Positions 38,315 through 47,570 of a DNA stretch of 64,000 nucleotides are shown here, piece after piece. The DNA is taken from NCBI RefSeq assembly GCF_004168585.1, contig NZ_PGVH01000047.1, positions 62,001 to 126,000 on the forward strand. Reading direction: 5' to 3'. How positions within the stretch are numbered: position 1 is the first letter of the stretch; every line of letters begins with the position of its first letter. Origin of the DNA: Shewanella sp. OPT22. Lineage in GTDB: Bacteria > Pseudomonadota > Gammaproteobacteria > Enterobacterales > Shewanellaceae. The notes under the pieces are model-generated. The model was not told where the DNA came from. It saw only the letters and a program-made list of their open reading frames with translations, and did no database searches. The position numbers and the translations under genes are program-made.

Positions 38315-39571
38315 TTGACAGAAAAAGTAATTTACACATTATCACAACCACTTAAACCGGTAGTCTACATACTGGCCGAAGACTTGGAAGATGGTGTTTC
38401 ACTTTCTTTTGTTAATGAATCAAGCAAAGCTGAATATACCGTTGCAGCAACTCAAAGTTCTCCTGAAGTTTCCTCTTTCGTAGATAGTACACAAGAGCCC
38501 CAAAGGTCAAATAGTTCAGTTAGCGTAGAGCAATGGAAAAAAACAAAAAGCGCTGAAGAGTTGAAGAAACTCACTCCTGGTTTTGACAATAGAGGTTGTC
38601 ATTGCTTTGCTAATGCAGCCCTGAAACAACTAATACTGAACTCAAAAGGCTACGTAGCTGAGCATTACAACGTCCCTGATTTTGCAAAAGACTTGGCTAA
38701 AGCATTTCAAGACTTAAACCAAAGTTTTTATGACTGCAGGGAAGGAAAGGGCGATCAAAAGACAGTAACTGCCGCTCGTACTAAATTGATTAAAAGTATA
38801 GAAAACTTGTCTAGAACCCAAATTCCCGGGCTCGATGGAAACGAGGAGGTTGCACTCGAATACTTAAAAGAACAATTTAAATCATATGGAGGGCAGGAAG
38901 ATGATGCTCACATATTTGCTGATGCGATTTGCCAGCTTTGTGGGTTAATTGAACCAGAAAACACCTTACATATTCATCATGTTTATCCACTAGTGCAGAG
39001 TTGGCAAGGAAAAACACAAATAGAATCTGATGGCATTGATAATGGCTCATACTTTTCAATTGATCCTGATGGCGAGGATTTACCGACGATCTTGTCCTCT
39101 CAATTAGAGTCAACAGATGAAACTAAGGTCGATGTTTTAAATGATGCTGATGAAAAAATAACACTTGAAGCACGTCACAAACTTTCAAGTAATCGATGTG
39201 ATGATTGCAAGTCACTTCAGTCCTTACGCATTCAGGCTAAAATATTTTTAGGTAAAGATTCAAGAAAAATCACTGGTGCCAAAGCGCTATTGACTGATAA
39301 CGATGATCAAATTAACGTAATTTTAGGTGATAAAAATAGTGAGTTTAATTGTTTACAGTTTTCTATACGTTCTGTTGTTTGTCACTCTGGGGGGAAAACA
39401 GTGAACAGTGGGCACTATATAACACTTGAAAACTTAGGTAATGGTGACTGGTTAGTACACTCAGACCACCAGACGAGTACTTTTAAAGGAAATTTGCGTA
39501 AGTTTTTTGCAACATACCCAGATATGCTTCCTTACTTGTTTGACTTGAAAAAGTCTGAAGATAACCTTTGA
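38315..39571 (+). CDS. USP-like (peptidase C19) deubiquitinase candidate 2
   Basis: This 418-residue paralogue of the preceding gene has the same order of USP boxes. The Cys box is GFDNRGCHCFANAALKQLI with Cys97 aligned to the nucleophile; the usual oxyanion Asn is replaced by Cys95. The QEDDAHIFADAI segment corresponds to the QQDA box. The His box is SVVCHSGGKTVNSGHYITLE (His367), then WLVHSDH with Asp384. A paired CDDC (NRCDDCKSL) in the middle could be half of the zinc-binding fingers site of USPs. No ATG is available near the start, so TTG 38315 is used. The tandem arrangement indicates duplication and divergence. Confidence 0.8.
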   Translation: MTEKVIYTLSQPLKPVVYILAEDLEDGVSLSFVNESSKAEYTVAATQSSPEVSSFVDSTQEPQRSNSSVSVEQWKKTKSAEELKKLTPGFDNRGCHCFANAALKQLILNSKGYVAEHYNVPDFAKDLAKAFQDLNQSFYDCREGKGDQKTVTAARTKLIKSIENLSRTQIPGLDGNEEVALEYLKEQFKSYGGQEDDAHIFADAICQLCGLIEPENTLHIHHVYPLVQSWQGKTQIESDGIDNGSYFSIDPDGEDLPTILSSQLESTDETKVDVLNDADEKITLEARHKLSSNRCDDCKSLQSLRIQAKIFLGKDSRKITGAKALLTDNDDQINVILGDKNSEFNCLQFSIRSVVCHSGGKTVNSGHYITLENLGNGDWLVHSDHQTSTFKGNLRKFFATYPDMLPYLFDLKKSEDNL

Positions 39572-39645
39572 TCATATCGATGTTTTTTTCAATTAGTTTG
39601 CTGTAGAGTAAATACGTAAATTTACTCACTTATCTTGTTTGCCCC

Positions 39646-40493
<848 letters not shown>

Positions 40494-40753
40494 TTAATAA
40501 TTCAGGAAAGTCGGGGGCTTTAGCGAATTTTACACAAATAAAATACGTTACCTTGACTTACCTTTATAGCTGATAAGTTTCGATGATTGTAGCATATCTA
40601 TGACACAAAATCGTGACATCAAATTTAAGAAAAAATTACTGTTTAATGGAAATCGATTTTCATCTAAGCTCGAATATAGCGTGTTGTTATTTCTATTAAC
40701 AATATGCAGTAACTGTCTGTTAATACTGCTTAATATAGAGAGATGCTAAATTA

Positions 40754-42376
40754 ATGAAAATGCGAGAAACTCCATCAAAAGAAAAATATTTAGAAGAAAA
40801 AGCCAAATGGATAAGCTATAAACCCCCTTATTCAAGCTCACACATAAAATCTTGTGTTACGAGTGCAGTTATTCTGTTGGCATACACAAAAAATGCAAAA
40901 ATGTCTAAGTATGAAGTGGAAAATTATTTACGCATAGATATCAGTAAGCGAGGCATAGCAACATTCAGAGTTCAGTATAAAGTCGGAGGAAAAACAGTCA
41001 CAAAAAAATTAGGGCAGTATCCTGAAATGAATATACACGAAGCTCGAGAGAGAGCGACATCTATTGTTGATGGAGATGTTTCAACGGAGTCTGTTATCTA
41101 TGCTATAGAGCTATATGAAAAGGACTTGGAGCGTAAAAGACAAAATGAGAAACTAAGAGACCGAACTGTACAAACATATTTGAGTAGAACCAAAAAGTTA
41201 AAAACTTATTTTTCTGATAAATCTGTTTTTAGTGAAATGCGAATAGTTGATATTGAAAATGGACTTGATTTAATTATTCACAACGAACCATGCAATCATG
41301 CAAATGAGCTTTTCGCTGAATTGAGGCGCGTTTGGAAGTTTGCGGCATCAAAACTTTCTAATGGTGACAATGTCGCATCAAAAGTATCTGAAGATTATGT
41401 TTCATCAAGAGTTGAGTCTGCAAAACCAACGCGACTTTATATCAATCTTGAGAGTGTCTCTGAGATTTATCATAACTTAGAATTTGCTACAAACATTCAA
41501 CAAACAAATGCAATGCGATATATGATTTTAACAGGCGTTCGCCCGCAAAATGTGGTTAATCTTGAGTGGGGCTGGTTGGACTCTGAAGAAAACCCAACCA
41601 AAATTGTATATCCAGCTTCAGCTATGAAAGCAAAGAGATCTTTCACCCTTCCGCTCACAGAAGAAGTAAGAAAAATAATTCTAGCTCAGAGAGCTAAAAG
41701 GGAATTATTGGGTGATAGTGCTAATCAGAAATTCGTTTTCTTAAAACCAACAGATGCAAGCAAGGCATTCCCACAACGATCATTAGACAAATTAATAAAG
41801 ACTTGGAGCCCAGAAAACTGTGTGCTTGGGGAGATAGACAGAAACGGAGTGAAAGGAAAAAACGGAGCATTTAATACGTTATGCCGGAAGTTTGCGAAGT
41901 CCAACATCATTCATTTGCTTACCAGTTCGAAAAATCAGTCTCCGAAATCGTTGGCTGAAGCGATTCATATTTCACAATTAGTCTTGCATCATAAATGTAT
42001 CAATAATCCAGACTCAAATGCGGAACATTATCAGTTTAGTGAGGAATTATTCTCTGTTGAATCAAGGCAGATGCACGAAGCGTTATTGTTACACGAAAAA
42101 AGCATTCTGGAAGAAGTTGAGAAGATAAGAATGCGACCTAGATTAAAAACTGCTGGCGATAGAATTAAAGAACGGAATCAAATCGAAAGTGAGCAACGGA
42201 ATCACTTGAGAGCTGAGATAAAATCTAAACTCGGGAAGGGTAACTATCGATACTTTTTGAAAAGCACCATTCTAGACAGTAACGTTTTGGTGAGAGATCT
42301 TCTTTTAACGCCAGACGGTCGCAATTTGATTAAAAGGTATTTATCAGAGCTATCAGAAACTGGTGTAGTTTGTTGA
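40754..42376 (+). CDS. int: Tyrosine recombinase (island integrase)
   Basis: The 540-residue integrase has an N-terminal Arm-binding DUF4102-like domain (about residues 60–110, RVQYKVGGKTVTKKLGQYPEMNIHEARERA), a SAM-like core-binding domain (about 115–215) and a catalytic domain. Box I is MILTGVRPQNVVNLEW with Arg263, Lys292/294 follow in the beta turn, and Arg in TLCRKFAKSN. The terminal LHHKCINNPDSNAEHYQFS would hold His and Tyr. The last ~110 residues are an extra basic helical extension after the Tyr. It lies beside attL and should catalyse integration at yfhL. Confidence 0.9.
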   Translation: MKMRETPSKEKYLEEKAKWISYKPPYSSSHIKSCVTSAVILLAYTKNAKMSKYEVENYLRIDISKRGIATFRVQYKVGGKTVTKKLGQYPEMNIHEARERATSIVDGDVSTESVIYAIELYEKDLERKRQNEKLRDRTVQTYLSRTKKLKTYFSDKSVFSEMRIVDIENGLDLIIHNEPCNHANELFAELRRVWKFAASKLSNGDNVASKVSEDYVSSRVESAKPTRLYINLESVSEIYHNLEFATNIQQTNAMRYMILTGVRPQNVVNLEWGWLDSEENPTKIVYPASAMKAKRSFTLPLTEEVRKIILAQRAKRELLGDSANQKFVFLKPTDASKAFPQRSLDKLIKTWSPENCVLGEIDRNGVKGKNGAFNTLCRKFAKSNIIHLLTSSKNQSPKSLAEAIHISQLVLHHKCINNPDSNAEHYQFSEELFSVESRQMHEALLLHEKSILEEVEKIRMRPRLKTAGDRIKERNQIESEQRNHLRAEIKSKLGKGNYRYFLKSTILDSNVLVRDLLLTPDGRNLIKRYLSELSETGVVC

Positions 42377-42395
42377 TATTATAGTTTTAAAAAAG

Positions 42396-42420
42396 CTTTC
42401 CCCTTTCGGGGAAAGTTTCT
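42396..42420. terminator. Terminator between int and alpA-like gene
   Basis: CTTTCCCC–TTTC–GGGGAAAG, an 8-bp stem with a 4-nt loop and T-rich tail on the plus strand, A-rich on the other side. It serves both convergent genes. Confidence 0.85.
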
Positions 42421-42605
42421 TAAACAGATTGACACTCAGCAATAAATTCGTAAATTGACTGCCTGCAATACAATACATTTTTATGTGACAATTTATAAGA
42501 TTTAATGAATTTGCGATGTTTATGCTCATTAAGATAAACCCACAAAGTCTTTTTACTTACCGATAAAATGTTACATACTTCTGTTGAAGTAATTAAATCT
42601 GTCAT
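42420..42605 (-). CDS. AlpA-like helix-turn-helix regulator or excisionase
   Basis: The 61-residue protein begins MTDLITSTEVCNILSVSKKTLWVYL, the MerR-like winged HTH of AlpA/Xis-type proteins, with SD GGAG seven bases upstream. Such proteins control integrase expression or act as directionality factors for P4-like islands. It is convergent with int and next to the 43114–43167 repeat array, a possible binding region. Confidence 0.8.
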   Translation of the reverse strand: MTDLITSTEVCNILSVSKKTLWVYLNEHKHRKFIKSYKLSHKNVLYCRQSIYEFIAECQSV

Positions 42606-43325
42606 TTTTTTCTCCGTTTTTATTGAACAACAATTAGCTAAAAAGCTTTTGTCCTTATGTGTGCTTTGTCCTAAAAAAACACACTATTGAAGTTCAAAAA
42701 AACGAAAAATTAAACACTGCAATTTAAAAGGTACTAGTATTCAGCACCTTAAATCAGCTGTGAATTAATCTACGATCATGTTAACAGCAGTATATTCAAA
42801 TCAGCAACGAAAATTGACGGCCAGTGCAGTCGTTTGATTTGTTTTTGAACGAAGATTGATTTGCTATACATATGGCTAATTATTCTTTAGTAAGTATCGT
42901 AACTGTTTTTAGTTCAGCTTTTGAGAGCATACCTTGATGACTATTTCTCCTCGAAAGAGACGGTTAAGTCAGTTTCAGCATGCATCTGTATCATAGTACC
43001 CATTTTCTTATAGTCGCAAAGCGTCCAACACGATTTAATACAGTTATCTCGTGTAAAAATAATAGCGTTTTTTACCTAAATGGATGGGATTTGACAGTCC
43101 TATCCTGTTCCATCCCAAATCCTATCCCAAATTCCGACCTAAATTTCCCCCAAATACCTACTCAAATCCTCATTCACGAATACGGGGCGCGTTTAAACGA
43201 TTAGTATTGATTCGGGCGGGGTGTATTTGACTTTAAGATTCGAAGAGTAGGTGGGAGCAACCCAAAAAGCTCATTACTGAATTGGGTTGTATTTGAGTAG
43301 ATTAACTATCTTTGCCAGCTTTCCT
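42606..43325. other. 720-bp island intergenic region with phased heptamer repeats
   Basis: No convincing gene is seen; a 74-codon frame at 42980–43204 lacks an SD and has odd composition. The notable content is the array of CCCAAAT-like heptamers at 43114–43167, with inverted versions nearby (GGGATTTGAC at 43086, GTATTTGAC at 43222 and ATTTGAG at 43311). Confidence 0.55.
43114..43167 (+). repeat. Five phased CCCAAAT-like heptamers
   Basis: CCCAAAT at 43114, CCCAAAT at 43126, CCTAAAT at 43138, CCCAAAT at 43149 and CTCAAAT at 43161 give spacings of 12, 12, 11 and 12 bp, close to one helical turn. Candidates are integrase arm sites, iterons of a replication origin, or AlpA binding sites. Confidence 0.6.
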
Positions 43326-43613
43326 TTATGCCTTTCCCTTTTTCTTAAACAAAAGAAAATCGATAAAAATCGGCGCATAGAGTAATAAGTAGAGCAGTAA
43401 ATATAAAACGCTATGCCCATACCGCTTTACATGCATTCCCATGTAAGCTGCATATCCGATTAAAAACCAAGTGTAGGATAAGTTGCCTGCTACAAAAAAC
43501 TTTGCTGCGAGTAGTTCATCTTCGAGCATCATATACTGATAACAACCAGTTAAGACACAAAAAACGCAAAGACCTAGCGCGATTAGCTGACAAAAAAATG
43601 ATTTTAGTTTCAT
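43326..43613 (-). CDS. Small multi-pass membrane protein, unknown
   Basis: The 95-residue protein has three hydrophobic segments (FCQLIALGLCVFCVLTGC, FVAGNLSYTWFLIGYAAYMG, VLYLLLYLLLYAPIFIDFLLF) and a basic tail KKKGKA. GGAAAAG precedes the ATG. The LTGC at residues 21–24 could be a lipobox but more likely lies in the first helix. No family recognised. Confidence 0.6.
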   Translation of the reverse strand: MKLKSFFCQLIALGLCVFCVLTGCYQYMMLEDELLAAKFFVAGNLSYTWFLIGYAAYMGMHVKRYGHSVLYLLLYLLLYAPIFIDFLLFKKKGKA

Positions 43614-44079
43614 TACTTTTCCATGTATTAATGTTTGAATCCTTTAATGAACTTAATGATTTAAAAGTGGAAAGCAATCTAAGATTAACAAAAAATGCCA
43701 ACCAGCCTCAATTGTAGTAACTATGTGTTTTTAAATGACTTTTATCGTTACTAATAAAAATTTTCAATTTATTTTCTAAAAAACACTCTTAAATACACAA
43801 AGTTTTCATCACCAATTCGTATTTATAGATACAGTTGAGCTGCACAAACTTTTTGCCCTACACCTATTCTTAAAGGGCGCTTACTGGCGAGTCATTGACC
43901 TCAAAATGAGTAGCCACCTCGTAGCTAGCAATGAGTTGGGGGGTAAATTTGTAATGAAGCGTGAACCATCACCTCGATCGTGACCGCTTTATGAACTGTT
44001 AAAGTAAGGCACAAATATGGAAGGGAGAGCCATTGGCTCTCCCTTCCTCACTTATAAATACTCAAGACATTTGGTTGTT
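43614..44079. other. Island intergenic region, no gene seen
   Basis: About 465 bp of AT-rich DNA. It contains only the terminator hairpin at 44019–44047. Short frames on both strands near 43614–43717 overlap the start of the membrane-protein gene and look spurious. Confidence 0.5.
44019..44047. terminator. 13-bp perfect hairpin downstream of the mob-like gene
   Basis: GGAAGGGAGAGCC–ATT–GGCTCTCCCTTCC lies 32 bp after the stop of the minus-strand gene. No long T run follows, yet stem strength suggests a terminator. Confidence 0.6.
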
Positions 44080-45045
44080 TCAAATAAGGCCTAAGACTTT
44101 ACCCGCCTCCTCGAAACCATCTAGCCGAATTTGGATCACTCTATCTTGAGTTGATTTGGCCAACGCTTTTAATTCGTCGAGTTTCTTATGATATAAGTCT
44201 TTATCGACTTTATCTGCAGAGGTATCCGTTAGCCTTCTTTCACTGTTATAAAGCAACTCGAATAATTTAGAGCACTGCGCAGCTTTATAATTTAGCCTGG
44301 TTATCACTAGCTCTTTTTGCGCTACCGTAAAGTTGTTTGACGGCATTTCAATTAGCTGCTTATTGGCCTTTTCTATCTGAGTTAAAAAACGGTGACGATG
44401 GCTGTATAGTTCGACCCTCTGATACATGCCGTTATCAAGATTGATTTGCTGTAGGTATTTATCCAATATGGGTTTACGTACCTGTTGGCGCTGCTTATTT
44501 TTGCTGTTGCCCGTTTCCATCTCGACAGCAATCCATTGCTGTTTTTTCCGTACTAGGCCATCGACGATTCTCTGGTCATTTCCTTTATGATCTAGGCATA
44601 ACCGTAGCTCTCGTTCTGTCACCATCGAGTCAATTTGTTGTGACTTAATGAGATCAAGCATCACCAGCTGAGTACATAAATCATGGACTAGATTTCGTTC
44701 ATTCACTTTGCTTAAGTCGGCCTTAAGTTGCAGCTCGGTACCAAGCAAGTATTCTGCTCGCCGGATGCCTTCAGACGTCAGAATAAAGAATTGATTATCT
44801 GTATTTCCGAACGTTGTTTGTGTCAGTAACAAACTGCGCTTTTTCATTTTATTAATGAGTTTATTGACAGCTTCACGTGACAGCTCAAGCACGTCTTGAA
44901 TGACCGTTTTTGAGCTTAAGCCAAAGCGCGCGGTGATCATAATAACCGACTGATCTCTAGCCTTACCGTTGTTATACGAATTGTCTAGAGCCGGAGGAAT
45001 AAGATTATTCGTTGGCAATGCTTGAAAGGTCGATATTTTTCGCAT
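44080..45045 (-). CDS. MobC/replication-relaxation-like protein
   Basis: The 321-residue protein has an N-terminal winged-helix region (MITARFGLSSKTVIQDVLELSREAVNKLINKM), a LTSEGIRRAEYLLG segment, and a central part with the pattern DGLVRKKQQWIAVEMETGNSKNKQR. This fits replication-relaxation/MobC-family accessory proteins, where a DG–x–E–x–E motif resembles a nuclease-like fold. The C-terminal third is a coiled coil. It sits beside the hairpin-rich region 45046–45905, the probable oriT, and carries the shared island motif 24 bp upstream. The MobC assignment is from memory of the family. Confidence 0.6.
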   Translation of the reverse strand: MRKISTFQALPTNNLIPPALDNSYNNGKARDQSVIMITARFGLSSKTVIQDVLELSREAVNKLINKMKKRSLLLTQTTFGNTDNQFFILTSEGIRRAEYLLGTELQLKADLSKVNERNLVHDLCTQLVMLDLIKSQQIDSMVTERELRLCLDHKGNDQRIVDGLVRKKQQWIAVEMETGNSKNKQRQQVRKPILDKYLQQINLDNGMYQRVELYSHRHRFLTQIEKANKQLIEMPSNNFTVAQKELVITRLNYKAAQCSKLFELLYNSERRLTDTSADKVDKDLYHKKLDELKALAKSTQDRVIQIRLDGFEEAGKVLGLI

Positions 45046-45340
45046 GCGATACTCTCTGATTTATTAATATGAAACTAAGTAGCGATTGCAGATGCGAAAA
45101 ATGCGTGTTGGGCAAAAAATAATTGATCAGTTAAAAGGTGTCACTAAATGCAATGCTGCTTGCATATGGCTTACTTGAGGGTAAAAACTTTCCTATAAGC
45201 ACAACCAAAATCACAATCACAAATTCACCTACTTCGTAAGCTCATGGCATGATGCCTTGCATAATGCTGATGCGTTGCACCGCTAAGCATGCTGCTTAAC
45301 CTTTACTGTTCGTTGAACAGCTAAAAACTGCGTTTTTAAT

Positions 45341-45423
45341 ATGTTATTGCCCACACGTCAGTATTGACGCTGCTTCGCCGCTATACTGACTTTCGTCACG
45401 TTGTTCCTTGTGTTCAATAACAT
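45341..45423. repeat. 83-nt nested hairpin
   Basis: Outer arms ATGTTATTG and CAATAACAT, extended by ACAC/GTGT, enclose an inner GTCAGTA/TACTGAC pair. The structure immediately precedes the long inverted repeat at 45425. Confidence 0.6.
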
Positions 45424-45424
45424 G

Positions 45425-45603
45425 GGACTCAGCTACCGCTGATTAACCGCATTTTTCCAGCATTACGTCTGGGGAGGAAGGCAAAGACATTCCCCCTCCT
45501 TCATTTCAATTCTTTCAGAATTTCTGCAACTCACTGTGTACTCCGTACCGTCAGTTGTTTCGCACGCGAAATAAAAATGCGGTTAATCTGCGATGCTGAG
45601 TCC
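45425..45603. repeat. Long-range inverted repeat with 31–32-nt arms
   Basis: Left arm: GGACTCAGC, 7 nt, then GATTAACCGCATTTTT (45425–45456). Right arm: AAAAATGCGGTTAATC, 6 nt, then GCTGAGTCC (45573–45603). Twenty-five positions pair perfectly. The 116-nt interior includes a GGGGAGGAAGG/CCCCCTCC region. Confidence 0.7.
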
Positions 45604-45905
45604 TGCTTCGCTCGACCAAAAACTTTTTTTGGCCTCACTTCGCGAGCTGACATTTGCTTTCAGCAAACCTTTTATTGCTGTTACTCATTCTGAGTAAAGC
45701 AGTTTAAGTTCTTTCAGAAGTCGATAGTCACCGGTATTTTGCATCATTTTTTGGTTTTGAAAATACGTTATCCCACTCATTTTTCTCCCTGATAATTCAC
45801 GTGTTTTCATCATGATTTTATTGATAAAAAGCCTTGATATCGTGATTTCAATCATTAAGGTCATTACAGGACTTATTAAAAAACATTGAACAAGGAAGCA
45901 CGATT

Positions 45906-46163
45906 ATGAACGACAATAAACAACTAAACTCTGTAGTAAATATCGACGGTACACCTATGGCTGGTGACTCAGGCGTTGATGTAAAAGGCAATCCATTTGG
46001 CGTAACAGAAATGTCCCATGACACCTGTACGATTGATGATTCTTCTGTCAGTGATTTGTTTTCATCATGCGATTCATTCTCTGATTCAAGCACTGACTCG
46101 TTTTCAGACTCGTTCTCCGATTCGTTCTCTGATTCTGGCTGCGGCTTTGATGATGGTTTTTAA
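45906..46163 (+). CDS. Ser/Asp-repeat small acidic protein
   Basis: An 85-residue product has a strong SD (AAGGAAG) eight bases before the ATG. The first half is NIDGTPMAGDSGVDVKGNPFG. The second half is a low-complexity Ser/Asp/Phe repeat with SDSFSDSFSDSFSDSG and ends GCGFDDGF. Three cysteines are present (HDTC, SSC, GCG). I do not recognise a family. It is the only plus-strand gene in the left half of the island apart from int. The opposite-strand frame covering it is a shadow. Confidence 0.65.
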   Translation: MNDNKQLNSVVNIDGTPMAGDSGVDVKGNPFGVTEMSHDTCTIDDSSVSDLFSSCDSFSDSSTDSFSDSFSDSFSDSGCGFDDGF

Positions 46164-46251
46164 CTTTATCAGAGTAAGCTGAGCAAGGATGAACAGGTAG
46201 GCGTCATCTTCGGCTATCAATTGTGATACCGATAAAATTACGCAGTGAAAA

Positions 46252-46273
46252 AAGCGAGCCTTCAGGCTCGCTT
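46252..46273 (-). terminator. Terminator of the 133-aa island gene
   Basis: AAGCGAGCC–TTCA–GGCTCGCTT with six T on the minus strand, directly after the stop at 46278. Confidence 0.88.
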
Positions 46274-46277
46274 AAAC

Positions 46278-46679
46278 TTACGCATTCTCAAGTAACTCCA
46301 GCCATCTAGACTCTGCGGCTGTAAAATAGCTTTTAGGGTCTAACAAGAAAATGTGTTCAAACTCAGTCGCAAATACACTGCAAAACTCGGTGATGGGCTC
46401 AATATACATCAACAGCAACGCATACATTTCGAATCCCATTAGATACTGAGAGTCAAACTCGTCGTAAAACTCGAGAATTGAGTTTGAAACGCTCACTCCC
46501 AAGACCTCACCAACGCAGTTACGATGCAAGTATATGTACTCTTCAAATGAGAGTTTGATGTCATCACCATCGGCTGACACTAGGTTAGCGTAAAGTAAGA
46601 TTGTTGAATCATCACTGCTCCATGGGCTTTTACTCTGCCTTTTGTATTTACGAATGAATTGAGATGGTTTGTCGCTCAT
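46278..46679 (-). CDS. Island protein, 133 aa, unknown
   Basis: SD AGGAG lies six bases upstream of the ATG. The protein is acidic and helical with a basic N-terminus (SQFIRKYKRQSKS) and aromatic-rich centre (FEEYIYLHRNC, QYLMGFEMYALLLMYIEPI). No signal peptide. The shared island motif (TCG-N3-CTATGTA-type) is 26 bp upstream. Its own terminator follows. Function unknown. Confidence 0.7.
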   Translation of the reverse strand: MSDKPSQFIRKYKRQSKSPWSSDDSTILLYANLVSADGDDIKLSFEEYIYLHRNCVGEVLGVSVSNSILEFYDEFDSQYLMGFEMYALLLMYIEPITEFCSVFATEFEHIFLLDPKSYFTAAESRWLELLENA

Positions 46680-46756
46680 AGTAACTCCTAAGTAATTATG
46701 TCTTCATAACTACATAGGAGCGACTTAGGCGAATTATGTGAATGCGAGTAAGTCAC

Positions 46757-47050
46757 TTAGCAAAACTCATCATCAAAGATGTTGTCGTGTGCAAAGTTCT
46801 CATCCAGATTTATGCCGTTTATCAGGCCAGCCGCATTAAATAGCTGCTCAAAAACACGCTTAATGCCTTGTTGCTCTTCTAACGAGTAATCCCAAAAGTG
46901 GATTTCAAGTATTTGCGGCCAAATAGTCTCAATGTCATAGCTTTTTTCTGGAATGGGCAATTGGTTTAGTGAACGTTCGCAGTGCATCGCAGCATTGCCG
47001 ATTTCGTTTGCTAAGTTGATTAAATCCAGTGCTGTTACATACTTTTTCAT
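46757..47050 (-). CDS. Island protein, 97 aa, unknown
   Basis: A 97-residue acidic protein has SD AAGGA seven bases before the ATG. It starts MKKYVTALDLINLANEIGNAAMHCE and ends with an acidic tail HDNIFDDEFC. No known domain is visible. A degenerate copy of the island upstream motif occurs at 47074–47096. It may be a small regulator or anti-restriction-like acidic protein; this is only composition-based. Confidence 0.65.
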   Translation of the reverse strand: MKKYVTALDLINLANEIGNAAMHCERSLNQLPIPEKSYDIETIWPQILEIHFWDYSLEEQQGIKRVFEQLFNAAGLINGINLDENFAHDNIFDDEFC

Positions 47051-47144
47051 TCTTTTTTCCTTATAGAGTCGTTGAATTAGAAAGTAAGTTCAGCGATGGA
47101 GAAAAAACTCAATTCAGCCTCGCAGTACAAAACAAAAATGAAAA

Positions 47145-47163
47145 AAGCACCCTTAGGGTGCTT
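47145..47163 (-). terminator. Terminator downstream of the 74-aa gene
   Basis: AAGCACCC–TTA–GGGTGCTT followed on the minus strand by six T. It lies 182 bp after the stop of the 47346–47570 gene; the dispersed repeat sits between them. Confidence 0.8.
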
Positions 47164-47184
47164 AGTAACTAGCTGTTATGTTTT

Positions 47185-47346
47185 ATACCATTCGTACTCA
47201 TTAACGATGTCATAAAGTGCGAAATTGTTTTTGCCATTACAGCGTTGCAACTCCTCGCCATAGCTACGGCTATGACTCGTCATTGCGCCTTGTACTGACT
47301 TCAAAATTTCACCTTAATGAACACAGCTAATTAGCGTGAATGGCAT
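47185..47346. repeat. 162-bp dispersed repeat, copy 2
   Basis: Same length and orientation as copy 1 at 25146–25307, with roughly 15 differences. Its right end coincides with the last base of the stop codon of the 47346–47570 gene, so it was apparently inserted between that gene and its terminator. Confidence 0.85.
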
Positions 47347-47570
47347 TATTTATATTTCAGTCTCAAGTATTCAAACAGAAACGAAAGAACATATAGAGCA
47401 ACCGCAAATAACACTAAATGTAGTCCTGTAATTGGAATAACTGGGTTAAGTTTGATGAGCTCGAAGGTGCTCAGTATGCCCGTGATTAAAGAAACAAATG
47501 CCAACACTCTGCTGAACATTTTTAGCTCGTTAAGCAATAACATCATCGTTCGTGGTTTTAAAATACTCAT
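47346..47570 (-). CDS. Island membrane protein, 74 aa, unknown
   Basis: SD AGGAG lies eight bases upstream of ATG. Two hydrophobic helices (FSRVLAFVSLITGILSTFELI and ITGLHLVLFAVALYVLSFLFEYL) suggest a small inner-membrane protein. The shared island motif (TCGAACCTACGTATTCATG) is 23 bp upstream. The stop codon abuts the dispersed repeat. Confidence 0.68.
   Translation of the reverse strand: MSILKPRTMMLLLNELKMFSRVLAFVSLITGILSTFELIKLNPVIPITGLHLVLFAVALYVLSFLFEYLRLKYK

Larger units (their letters stand above)
45046..45905. other. 860-bp structured non-coding region, candidate oriT or replication origin
   Basis: No gene of useful length is present. Several strong inverted repeats are nested here: CTGTTC/GAACAG at 45306–45320, a long hairpin 45341–45423, and a pair of 31–32-nt arms at 45425–45456 and 45573–45603. 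Location next to a mob-like gene suggests the transfer origin. Confidence 0.55.

Noticed and set aside
42980..43204. 74-codon plus-strand frame in the island
   Set aside because: No ribosome site, unusual Pro/Asn-rich composition caused by the phased CCCAAAT repeats, and no family resemblance.
45848..46093. Minus-strand frame opposite the Ser/Asp-repeat gene
   Set aside because: It is the reverse reading of the repetitive plus-strand gene, which has the strong ribosome site.
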